From Prinsepia uniflora (Eukaryota > Streptophyta > Magnoliopsida > Rosales > Rosaceae): 64,000 nucleotides of DNA. Below the pieces are notes generated by a model that ran no database searches, was not told where the DNA came from, and saw nothing but the letters and a program-made list of their open reading frames with translations. Both the position numbers and the translations under genes were made by a program. The stretch is from contig CM064876.1 of the NCBI GenBank assembly GCA_032719365.1, positions 57,717,864 to 57,781,863 of the forward strand, read 5' to 3'. Of the stretch, positions 45,609-56,863 are shown in pieces; within the stretch, counting starts at the first letter, position 1; every line of letters starts with the position of its first letter.

Positions 45609-47854
45609 TGTAACAACCTGTCCCTAGTTTACAGAATTAATTAAGGACTAATTAAGGACGGCTGGTGTAAAATGATGATTTTTCCCCTAGAATGGGTAAA
45701 ATGTTGACTTTTAACTCGGGAGGTCAAATGCACGAGGATCGAGACGATACGATATGAGTCCATAGACAAGTAACACGTCGAAATCAGACGCCGTACAAGG
45801 AAGTTATGGTTAAAGAAGAGAATCGAGAACTATTCATGATTGTTCGATTTTGAAAAAGGTTGTCTTTGGTGGGACCCAAAATATCTGATTTTGGACAATA
45901 GGATGAGTGACACTTGTCACCTACCCTGTGACCCATTTTATTTTATTCATATAACCATTTCCCTTCATCTTTTTCATCTTCATTTCTCACATTTTCCTTC
46001 TCAAACCCAAACACCCACCCCCAACATCCTTCTATCTTCATCACTTCACCTTCTTGAGACCACAGAGAGATAAAAAGGACGTGAGAGAGGCTGAGAGGAC
46101 GGCAAGGACGGGCAGAGCCGCCGTGGATGGCAGAGGAGGTCACATGAAAGGTAAGGTCGTGGGTTTTCAAATCTTGGGCTTTCGATTCCAAATGTTTTTA
46201 CACGATTCTAAGCACAAGGTTATGTTTTTTGAGCTCCTACAAGCTTGTAGGTGTAAGAATGGACGAATTTGCATGACGGGAGTGGCCGGAATGTCAAGTT
46301 GAAGTTTGGCTAAAACTATAGAAAGCCATATCTTCAAAACTAGGTACTTTATTCGATTTCTGGGTTTAGATTTGGATTCCTGGGATTGAGTAGATGAATT
46401 TACATAGGTAGAACATTAAATTTAGTTGAGAAATGAGTGTGATATCAAGGTTTTAAGTTTTAGGCAAAAATGGTTGTTTCTGACTGCCGGAGACGGCGGC
46501 GATGGTCGTCTTCTCCAATGAGTAGTTGACCAGGTTGACCGGATTAACCCATTAACTTGACCCGTTGCATCGACTCAGTTGACCATTAACCCGCCCCCCA
46601 CTCGACCCAGTCGATCAGAGATCATTTGATAGGTCATTTAGGGTTTAAAACTTTGGGATGCACATTCGGGATGCGTTCTCGGTATCAAAATTTTTGGGGT
46701 TTTTGAGTATAAACTTGTAGAGTTTGTTGGTGACCTTTAGATGTGTTTGGACAGGCCCAGAGACTGCGGTTTAGCTTCAGGGCAGTTACAACTCAGTTCG
46801 TTAGCGCATCAAGGACCGTGTGTGAATGGACCTTTGGTTTATAAAATGAATGCATGAATAACCGTTTTTAACTGCCTATTATATGATTTGAATTGGATCA
46901 CTTTGGTATTATTCATTAATGGTCTTATGGATTCTAAATGTCGGTTATGGATTATTTTACGTATTACGATGTTTTGGGCTTGAGACCTCTCTGGATATTA
47001 TATTGACTAGTTTTGAAGTTAAACAGGGATTTTGAGAATTGGTTTAAACACGGTTTTGACTAGTTCTACAATTACACTGTACGCACCATCTTTATTGGTT
47101 ATTGTATCCTCCAGACGTCTTTTAGTATTTTGAAGTAGTCACGGTGCATTGCTTGAGAGGGACCACTCCGAGGAGTGGCTCAGGATCAGGAGTGTGATAT
47201 ATAGATATCACCCACGGTAGTATCCGGTGATATCACCTGGACACTGATGGATCCTGGGAGGACTCGGGATTGAGACCCCGAGCAGCACGCGTAGCCTTAG
47301 TACCAGGACATTATGACATCTGGGATGTCAGGCATCTATGATGCCAGGGATCGGTTATATGGTGTATGATTACTATTTCACATATCCTATTTTATATTAA
47401 TTTATATTGCTTATCGATTCGATTACATTCCTTATCATTTGACTTGAACACATGCATGTTTGAAAACGGAGAGGGAAAAACCATTATTTGTTTCCTTAAA
47501 TGGTTTTGGAAATATCATTTATTTTTCGGTCCAATTACTCGTCAAATGTTTTCTTGACCCCTCCAGACCATGACACTGAGGCAGGCGCTGATCCAGAGGC
47601 TGAGGCATAGATATTTGCGTTGCGCGCCTGTACACCCGTTTGGGTAGGTTGAGCACCATTTTGTAAACGGACATATGTGCTCACTTTTGTGTAAAATATT
47701 TATCCCTGGTCTGGTAATGCAGAACTTGAAATAGTTGTTTTATTTATTAAACTTTAATCCCGTTAAGGGTATTTTCAGCACTCTAGGGTAATTGTTAGAC
47801 GAGAGCAGGGCATACCCCAGGGTGGTCCCCAGGGGATCGGGATAGGTCCTCTCA
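45609..47854 (+). repeat. LTR G (solo or truncated element)
   Basis: This 2246-bp LTR begins TGTAACAACCTG and ends GGTCCTCTCA. It shares the family layout: candidate donor AAAG|GTAAGG at 46151, acceptor GTGTTTGGACAG at 46754, GTGAATGG at 46822, acceptor CTTGACCCCTCCAG at 47566, and hairpins GACATC-TGG-GATGTC and GGCATC-TAT-GATGCC at 47311-47342. No PBS, gag or PPT adjoins it and the flanks (TATTA left, CATTT right) do not match. It runs directly into LTR fragment H. Confidence 0.8.
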
Positions 47855-49135
47855 CATTTGATTTCGAAATATGATGCATGCATAATTGCTTTATATGTTT
47901 TATGTACATGACTTGGGATGCCTTGAGTGTATATGATTGTCGTGTTTTGGTATTTCGTATAAATGTGGTATTGCACGTATTTTGAGATTGATGCTTTATG
48001 TTGTATCTTGGCTAAGGCTAGGTTTTTGTACGTGCTTATGTTTTCAAATGATTTGAATGAGAAAATGATTTCGAATTTGGAAATATTATCCCGGGCATGT
48101 GGCCCCGTTGATTTATGAGATATTGGGCTTGAGGCCCAATTGGTTTATGTATCGGGCTTGAGTCCCAGTTGTGGTTTACGAAATGAGATTTCGGGTTGAG
48201 ACCCAATTAAGATGATTTGGGCTGAGTCCCTATGGTATTTGGATTTGGATCGGATTCGAGGTATCCTAATTTTGTGGAAATGGTTTGTGAAAGTTATAGC
48301 TCAAGCTGACACCCTGTTGAAAAGCTTTAAACTGGATTTGAGGTATAAATGGTTTTACCATGATGATTTCCATTGGTTTTGATTAAGGTTTTAAATATAC
48401 CTTCCTTATGAGTGGATTGTCTCCTCCAGACGTCTCGTAGTATCCTAGAGTAGTCACGGAGCATTGCTTGAGAGGGGCCACTCCGATGAGGGCTCGAGAT
48501 CAGGATTGCTAGATATTGATATAACCCCGGACAGTGATCCGAGGAAAGCATACAATTATGGTACCACTCCGGACACTGGTGGATCAAAGGGAGTACTCGG
48601 ACTTGAGACCCCGAGTGGCACACGAAGCCTTAGAATCGTGTCAATATTTTTTAGACATCAGGGATGTTAGGCATCTGAGATACCATCGATTGGTTATACT
48701 GTGTTTTACTGCTTTAGGCAGAGACCCCACATGTTTTGGTTTTGGGCGGAGACCCTATTGAGGAAATGACTTTGATTATAAATGTTTTTACTGTGGATTG
48801 ATTTGAAAAGCCATATGAATTGATTTAACGGAAATGGTTGTTATAACTTGTTTTCTTATGCATTCATGCTTTTAGTGAAGGGTATAAATGTCTTTTGTAA
48901 AATGGTTTTATTAACTACTTATTTTCATCGACAACTTTTCTTGTTTTAATACTCTTCAGGTTGATCGCAGATGCGGGCTGTAGCAGAGACCAAGAAATCA
49001 CATGTCACCACAGATCCTGGCGTACTATAGAAGTCCCGAAAGGGTTTAGGTGTATCCTTGGTATGGCACAGATTGCCAGATGGAAGTATGACACATCCCG
49101 CATTAATCCCGGGGGGATTGGGATGGGTTGTGTCA
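47855..49135 (+). repeat. Truncated LTR H
   Basis: It begins in mid-LTR at sequence equivalent to the start of candidate intron 2 (GATGCATGCATAATTG) and ends GGGTTGTGTCA. It belongs to the E/F group. It has units such as ATTGGGC-TTGAG-GCCCAAT (48124) and GACATC-AGG-GATGTT (48654). No PBS follows, so it was a 3' or solo LTR. The 5' half is missing at the junction with G. Confidence 0.8.
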
Positions 49136-49795
49136 ATTGTGTTGATTATGGGATATTATCAAATATTGACACACACTAATCCGAAAGTTCCTCTAGGGCA
49201 CTATGATCAAGGTATGCTAGTTGACATCTCGAAAGTGATGTCTAAATGATGAAAGGCAATTAATTAAAATATTTCATTTTGGGAGGTCGACTGAAACATG
49301 CTCAGAAAAAAAACCAATTACATTTCACTATGAAGGTAGAAGTATAGAGCATAGACACTAATGATGATTATACAAATATGTAGCTACCTGAGTTATCCCA
49401 ATCTTCGTAGCACCCGAACTACTAGCGCCAGTGTCAAAGCTGTTATCGAAGTCTCCTCAAAGAACATAAAATGCCACTGGAACTTGAGGGGCTAAAAAAA
49501 ACAAAGGGTGAGTGGACCCAGTAGTTTATTTCAGTGTAAAACTACAAATTTAAAAACATACTTTAACCCTTCAATTTTACAGAAATCACATAGACAAAAC
49601 CTTGAATTGCGCGTTTTACGAGAACTAGTAAAATAATAATAAACCATCATATAAGTCATGCTAAATCATAAACATGTCACACGTCAACCAACTAAACACT
49701 TGCTCATGAGTTGTGCAGGTCATATGCATATGAAAAAACAGGGTATCCTTGTTCGTGTACCATGACCACGTGAAAGCTAGGTGTCGAGCACTGTC
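49136..49795 (-). repeat. Degraded LTR-like sequence
   Basis: No gene. From about 49400 to 49795 the order GGGTGAGTGGAC (49506), a tract ending CCCTTCAATTTTACAG and an A/T-rich continuation resembles the U5 side of minus-oriented LTRs in this window. The first 260 bp are AT-rich and unassigned. Confidence 0.45.
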
Positions 49796-50216
49796 TGACA
49801 GAACCCGTCCCAATTATCATAAGAATCAGACCTGTCCTACTCCCGTTTGACAGCTCGGGTCAGACAAGAGATATTACTAACTTGACCACGTCCAATTTTA
49901 TCCAGTTAACCAAAGCTAATCTGTCCTTATGGGATTACCGCCCTCGTCCAACCCACTAACCCTGGCAAGTAAGGAACATCACTACTTTGATAATATTCAA
50001 TCTTATTTCCATTTTTATAAACTTGCCCAATTTATCAATATCAAGATGTCATTCACATCATCTTATCGTTTCCACATAATCATTATTGTCACATTATTAT
50101 AGTTACCAATATACGCATCTTATCATGGATCCTTGTATCATGATTATTTTATACGGTTTAGGAAGCGAAAGCATCATTAACATGTTATACCATACATTTA
50201 CCCCTTACAACAATTA
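49796..50216 (-). repeat. LTR K, left part
   Basis: TGACAGAACCCGTCCC at 49796 and GTCAGACAAGAGATA near 49861 match the right-end consensus (in minus sense) of other LTRs here, such as I2 at 22356. It is cut at 50216 by element E and continues at 59832. It is strongly diverged from the other families. Confidence 0.65.
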
Positions 50217-53186
50217 TGACACGACCCATCCCAATCCCCCCCGGGATTACCATGGAATGTGACGTGCTCCCGTCTGACAAGAGGCGCCAGACAAGGGATA
50301 ACCGATTGCTATTGCCCAAACGGGCTTCCAGAGTGCGTAAGGATCGATGGAGGAGGTGTGCGATGCTCAAGTCTCTGCTGCAGTCGTATTCGGAATCAAC
50401 CTGAAGGGCATTGAAAACAAAAGCTGTGAGTGGACGAAAATAAACAAGTCTGTTTAAAACATTTATAAGACATTTATGCCCCTCAGTAAAATCATATGCA
50501 TGCACCAAAACCAATAATCCCATATTTATTTAGAAATAACCATTAGGGCCTTAGCCCGGAAACCAAAGCCTAGTTTCAATTTCCAAAAGTAAATCCAAGA
50601 GTTATTTCATAAATCCAGTATTATGAACCATAAGGCATATAATATAAACCATAACCATAGTTTTAGCCACTGCACTATACACTCCAATCCGACATCCCTG
50701 ATGTCTGACGTCCCTGACGTCAATAAGGTCACAATCACAAGGCTACGCGTGCCACTCGGGTCTCAATTTCCGAGTTCATTCCCCGAACCCCGTTCGGGTA
50801 CAGCATCCCCGATGCTTAGCGTCATAGACGCTGGACGTACTAGACGTCTGTGACCTCTCCGGGGTACCTCGTCGGAGGAGACAATATAATATGGAAGGAT
50901 CTATACAGTGCAGTACTAAATACATTTTATCGATATCCACATGCAAAACATATAGGTATACATAGATAAAATCCGAACCATTCGTTACGTTTCATCAAAC
51001 GGGTCTCATGCCCAAATACCGGGAAACGTGCCATAACCGAAATATCATCAAAACCATTTATAGATTCCAGCATGTGAACATATATAAAATGTAAACCAGG
51101 AAACATTTATTCAATTCCATTTTAGGGTCCCCGACCCGCAATCACGTGTAGAAATCAACTGGGCCCCTGGCCCGATTCCACAAGTTAACTGGGCCCCTGG
51201 CCCGATCCACATGTTAACTGGGCCCCTGGCCCGATTTCATAGTTCAACTGGGCCCCTGGCCCGATTTTACATTATTCAAGTTCGTAACCGTTTCATGAAA
51301 TCATATTCAACCACATTTATGGAAATCGGTGAAAATCCAGAAAATCTCGGTTTACGTGCAAATACGTAATTCACCTCGAAATACGTGAAATCATTTTAAA
51401 TTCACCGATATCCAAAGTAAATCATTTAATCATAATTATAACAATCATAAAACAGTTAAGCATGCATCGAATTTATGAAACCAATGTCCACTCACAGACC
51501 GTTTAACCGAGCGCCTCGATACGCGTGCCATAGGCCTTCCCGGGCCACACCACCAACACCGGGACTCCCAATCCTGTCCAAATCACATTAGAGGATTACT
51601 AACCTCATCATTAACATCCTATTCAAGTCCCGTAATTTTCCCGAATTTTTATGTATTTTTAAACTGGATTTAAAACCTTCGGACATCCCGAACAATAACG
51701 AAACGGGATCCGATCGACACGAAACCAACGCTAAAATGTTCGTTACATTGTATAGGATAAAAGTCATGTTGACCTCACCTCGAGATTCGTGCCCACGCGC
51801 CGTCACGCGCCGCCGTGAGTGGCTGCGCGTGAAAGCCACGCGCCTGCTACAGTGACTGCTACAGTGTTCCTTCTTCACCCGTTTGTCTGGTAAACGGGTT
51901 GGAAAGCCCGCGATAGGATCCGGTTCAATCACCCTCAATTCGATATCAATTCAATCCGTTCTTGATCCTACAACAATCATCAATCCACCAATTTCAGTTC
52001 TGTGTCCATGATTAGCATCAACCATCGATCAATCGTGTCGACAACCCGTGATCACCCAAAACGGGTCGATCACCAAAACTCCTCCAATCCTTAACCATTA
52101 TCAAATTAACTTCACAGGAAGTTAATAAGGACTAATACGAACCAATTAGCATGATTAATTGAATTCGAAAATACCTCAATGTTCACAACTCAAGCTTGAG
52201 TTTTTCGGCCGTCCACCTCGTCCGTTCACGGCCCTAGGAGCCCCAAAGCTTGCCCCAAATGATCTGGATCGACTGGAAATGATCTCAGAGAACTAAATGA
52301 GTCATCAAATTGCCCTGGGCTGGCCCAGAACCTCGAATTGGATTTTTGAATTTGTTAAACACAGTTTCGGGTTTCAGGACAAACCTCCACCATTTTCACT
52401 CTATTCCTTTCATTCTCAATCTCAGAGTAAACCTCTCGACTCACTCTCCATTCTAACAATCCAAAACAGCCATTAAAAAGCATCCAAAAGTGTCACACCG
52501 GCCACTGCGCAATGTCCCCTGCACTGACCCGAAAACAATAGAAAAACCAGGGTCCATGTTGTGCAATCGATTGCCAGCACCTCACATGTGCAATCACACA
52601 ACAAAGCTGCCCCAACAACAGTCCATTAATTGATAAACAATCCAGGAATCGATCGCACAAAACATCCCATTTCACGGCTGTTTCAATCAAACAGTACCCC
52701 CGTGAAGAAAATTACAATTCTGCCCTTGTGCAGAAAATTACCAAAATGCCCCTCACGCATCCTGACCCGTAACTCGGTCATACGGACTCCGATTGATGCG
52801 TGCCGCCTGTCTACGAACTCAGGGCATCGAGACCTTCCTAACGGTCCTCGGTCCTCGGCCATCGGACCTCCCGGTCAAAAAGTCAACATTTGCCCCTATT
52901 TCGTCCAAATTACAAAAATGCCCCTGGACTTCCGTACATCATAACTTTCACCACGAACGTCGGAATCGAACGTGCCACCTGTCTATGAACTCGTGACGTC
53001 CCGAACTACATCACGGTCATTGGTCAAAGCCCATTTGACCATCCGAATTAAAAGTCAACGTTTTGCCCACACCCAAGGGCAAAACGGTCATTTTGCACAA
53101 TTCGTCCGAAATCGCCCAACTAATCCCAAATTAGTAAATGACAATTAAATATTATTAAATCCCGATATTCGGGACGGGTCGTTACA
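50217..53186 (-). repeat. 3' LTR of element E
   Basis: A 2970-bp LTR from TGACACGACCCATCCC to GACGGGTCGTTACA, nearly identical to 56864-59831. On the minus strand it has a candidate donor near 52175 (TTGAG|GTATTT), acceptor block TTTGGACAG at 51574, GTGAGTGG at 51495-51488 and acceptor TTTTCAATGCCCTTCAG at 50401. CATGCATG-type motifs lie at about 50495 and 51460. Confidence 0.95.
50690..51275 (-). other. Micro-hairpin arrays in LTR E
   Basis: On the plus strand: GACATC-CCT-GATGTC and GACGTC-CCT-GACGTC (50691-50720), GCATC-CCC-GATGC and AGCGTC-ATA-GACGCT (50811-50832), GGGTC-CCC-GACCC (51125), then GGGCC-CCT-GGCCC four times (51160-51260) within nearly identical units of about 27-30 bp. The same set occurs in the other LTR (57340-57920). 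Confidence 0.75.
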
Positions 53187-53221
53187 ACCTTCCCTCCTTA
53201 AAGAATTTCGTCCTCGAAATT
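53187..53221 (-). promoter_or_regulatory. Polypurine tract and inverted repeat of element E
   Basis: On the minus strand the order is AATTTCG-AGGA-CGAAATT (53221-53204), then TAAGGAGGGAAGGT next to the LTR. The 7-bp arms are perfect and identical to those of element A, although E has no coding capacity. Confidence 0.88.
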
Positions 53222-56200
53222 ACCAACAACCTTTTTCCACCAACACCTTGTGGAAAACATTTCGACCGCATACCATGTGTACACCTGTACACCCATATAC
53301 TGGAACAACACCAGTCTCGTTTGTACCCAGACATCCCATCACAGTCATACGTCATAATAGCAACAACACTCGACCACCTCGAGTGGAAATGATCACCTGA
53401 TCCGCGATAAAATCGCCTAACCATTTAGCTGACTTCTTCAGCTAGACGGTTCCCTTCCATTACCAATATATCCTTACATTTGCTCCCATTGGGAGTCACC
53501 AAATCTCATTTGTCAGTCCATGCTGACACCATCAGTCAAACTGTCACCGCAAAGCTTTACCACCCTAGTAAAGCCCCAACCATCAGCCAGTCAGTGACAA
53601 CACCACGTACTACATCACTCTCGATGTAGCGCAAGATCAACCACATGATCACCATTCGCAGGGCAAGCCCAATCCTGCGACACAAAATACTCTCAATGTC
53701 CATAATCGCCGACTCCCTCAGCGAACCAAGACGCTGGGAAATCACGGTGTGATCAAGTCACACAAGGCTACTCGTGGTTACTAAGACCACCAATTCACTC
53801 ATCCTGAGTGTACGTATACCGTCAATTAACCCAATCAAGTGGCGCAACTGGAACACATTGAATACCAGCCCAGCAGCGATCACACATATCAATACCGGGG
53901 TTCCACTAGCCAACCATGGCTAAGAGCACCTGCTCTTAAGATCACTGAACCCGAAAAGCTCAATCTGCCCAGCGCACAGTATCCAATGTCCAGTCCACAA
54001 TACAGCCAGACAAATGATATCAGAACCAAGCCGATTACCAACACATTAGTTACACACCACTAGTACATTCCATGTACCGCCATTAGGCACCACTCAGCCT
54101 AACCAGTATCAATCCTCGTACCCTGTACGTACCTCAATCCATCAATCCGCCTACAACCACCTAGGTCGTAGCCAACCACGTTCCAATAATGGAGTACATT
54201 TGCCCAAACCATCATGAGACAAAACGAGCTCCACCCGTCATCTAGTTCCAATTCCGAATCCGAATTCGCAATTTCGTAAGAAATCCCGAACCCGAACCCA
54301 GACATCATATTTTTAATCCATTTCCAAATCCGAATCCGAAATCATTATTCCGTAAGCTAGCATTGGAATAATCATTTCGCACCCAAATCCAGTAATCCAT
54401 TTTCGAGCTTCGCAATCGAATCCTGAATCGTCACCCAGAAATTCGATTCCAAAACCCAAAATCTCGTTTACGTCCATCAAGACGTAACGTAACCGAATCT
54501 ATCGGTTGCCTCTCCAAAACACTCGATTGACTTCATAGGGAAGCCAATCCCAATATCCACACGTCAAAGGTTGACAAAATCCGACCACATCGGAAACCTA
54601 CTCAACCAAGTAACAACCATATGGACTCCGCTCCGAAAAGAAGTTCAGTCCCGTCATTTACGACTCACATATCAAGGTAAGAGTGATAAACTCTCCACCC
54701 ATCTGGATCATCAAGATCACAATCCATATCCATCGCTACGTCACCCGACAAGTAACATCACGATCCTAGATCGTCACATCGACCAAAGTCGACAACATCA
54801 CAAATCAGATCCACCTAGGATCCATACATGCTCACATAGCTAACAATCCATCTGGAAGCTGATCGTAGGGTCTTACACCCTCAATGAAATCCTTCGCCAA
54901 TTTCCCTTGGTGGAAAGATGACCACGCATTTTACCACCAAAACCAAAATCACACACAACTGTTTGTGTCCAATGACCCCAAGCCAAACATGGGTCCACCA
55001 ACCAATGCACGCTCAACGTACTGGTAGCAACAATCATCGTCTGCCACGACAGGAAAATATGAAGTCAACCCCAATGACTTCGGAATACCAATCACCGATG
55101 CGGAAACGAGCACCCCTCCCGTCTCCCAATCACAACTCTCTCCGACACGGGAGTTCCAACCAGGTTGGGAACAGACATGCTCCCAATGAGATGTCAAGTC
55201 CAACCACTGGACTGCCCACGTCCATACCTCACTTGGACCACCACGTGTCCAAAATCAATTCATTACTCGGACCTCACGTCCGTCAATACTCATGTATGCA
55301 CACACCCCGATTCCGAACGGGATATCTACAATTTTGCCTGAATGTGCATACCATACTGCCTTTGTCTCACATCTCGACCTTAACAGGTTCAATCCTCAGG
55401 TTCCAAGTGATTCACAATCACAAAATACCACGAATGGTTTCCCCGACTTTTCCAATTTCAATAATTTCCTTGTATTTCCTGGGGATATAAGAAGTATACC
55501 ATCATACCAATCTCGGAGTTGACAACAACTCCCCAAATCCACTGATTCTCATGACGTAGGGAACATCGTCCCTAGATTCCCCAAGTTTTCAATCATACCT
55601 TTTGATCCATTCATCACTTGTCATCATATATCTGTTAGGACTTATCCCAACACGACACCACCTCCACTGGAACCCATCCAGTCCAAGACTCAATCACCTC
55701 TGAGTCGCAGATACCAATCACATGTCCATCATGACAGAGTCACACCCCAACTGGTGGCTCATCGTCCTCACAATTACTGTCACCAGCACCAGCATACCAT
55801 CATCAACACTAGTATCAGCACACAGGCATCCATACTAGTATTGGCATAAAGGCATCACCATACCAACATCCATACATAGCACACGAACATCCACACTAGC
55901 ACACGGACACCCATGCTAGCACACTGTGTGCTAAGTTGTTACCCTGGATCTCCGTTCATTACGAACGACGATCCCGTAACAGCACTCGTACCCCACGACT
56001 ATGGGTACCTCTAATTTTCGCCATCGGTACATCAGGATAATGGACGTTCCCTGAACATCCCCTGATCCCCAAGTGTCAAAACCACACTAAATACCCTCGA
56101 TAGCCAGTCATCTCGACACAACTGTCGACCAACAGTCATCGTTGTCAAGATCCGTATCCACACATCACACTAGTATTCGATCCGACACGGAATTCCATAT

Positions 56201-56849
56201 TTTATCTCACAACCGTATCCATAGATCGAACCCATAAGACTCACTAGAGTCATCCACATGGTCATCCACGACCTCAGCCGCTCGCCACAGCACAAGTCCT
56301 CAAATAACGTTCACTTTTCCAGCCCATCAATTATAAATTAGGGTTCCAAAGTCACACCCTAGGGTTCCTACCGAACCCAACTGCCTTCTGCAGTAAAATC
56401 CACAACCTGACCGACCCCACGGTCCTGACATCATATAGACGTCAAATCCAATCCAATCATCAACTCAACATGGGTTCCACCACGAAGGTCATCGGCTAAC
56501 TCCGATGCACCAACACCCCGTACACTAGCCAACACTACCAGGGTCCAAAACTTAGACCAATACTCAACTGAGTTTCGTATTTCCATAACATTATTCAAAT
56601 GGGGTTCCCTGAACCCGGCTGTGCCCAGTGGCACAACAATCCATAATCACATGACCGAACCGACGGTCCCACCTTACCAGTTAATCGTATACAACCCCAC
56701 CTGGGTTGAATCGCAACAATGCACGGCGTATCGGGCCAAACACACCCAATTCACCATACAAACCCAAAACTATCTATCAGGTTGACAACGGAACAGCAGC
56801 CCAAAGAGACATCACACCCTCGACCTTCGCGCACAAAAGAACAAAACCT
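53222..56849 (-). other. Non-coding internal region of element E
   Basis: About 3.6 kb without recognisable gag, protease, RT or integrase. The longest open frames are unrelated to known retroelement proteins and are not matched in frame by F. Sequence homology to the F core is visible on the minus strand at several places (for example 55110-55020 and 56815-56800). The poverty of coding potential in so recent a copy shows that the family transposes without its own enzymes. Confidence 0.75.
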
Positions 56850-56861
56850 GCTCTGATACCA
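56850..56861 (-). other. Primer binding site of element E
   Basis: The plus strand reads GCTCTGATACCA, so the minus strand reads TGGTATCAGAGC, an unaltered initiator tRNA-Met primer site two bases from the LTR. Confidence 0.95.
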
Positions 56862-56863
56862 CT

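Noticed and set aside
51157..51265. Regularly spaced palindromic repeats resembling a CRISPR array
   Set aside because: The units and the sequence between them are both nearly identical, the context is a plant LTR, and the pattern is duplicated in the partner LTR.
54918..55490. A 190-residue plus-strand frame inside element E
   Set aside because: It runs antisense to the element, has no recognisable motif and is not kept as a frame in the homologous part of F.
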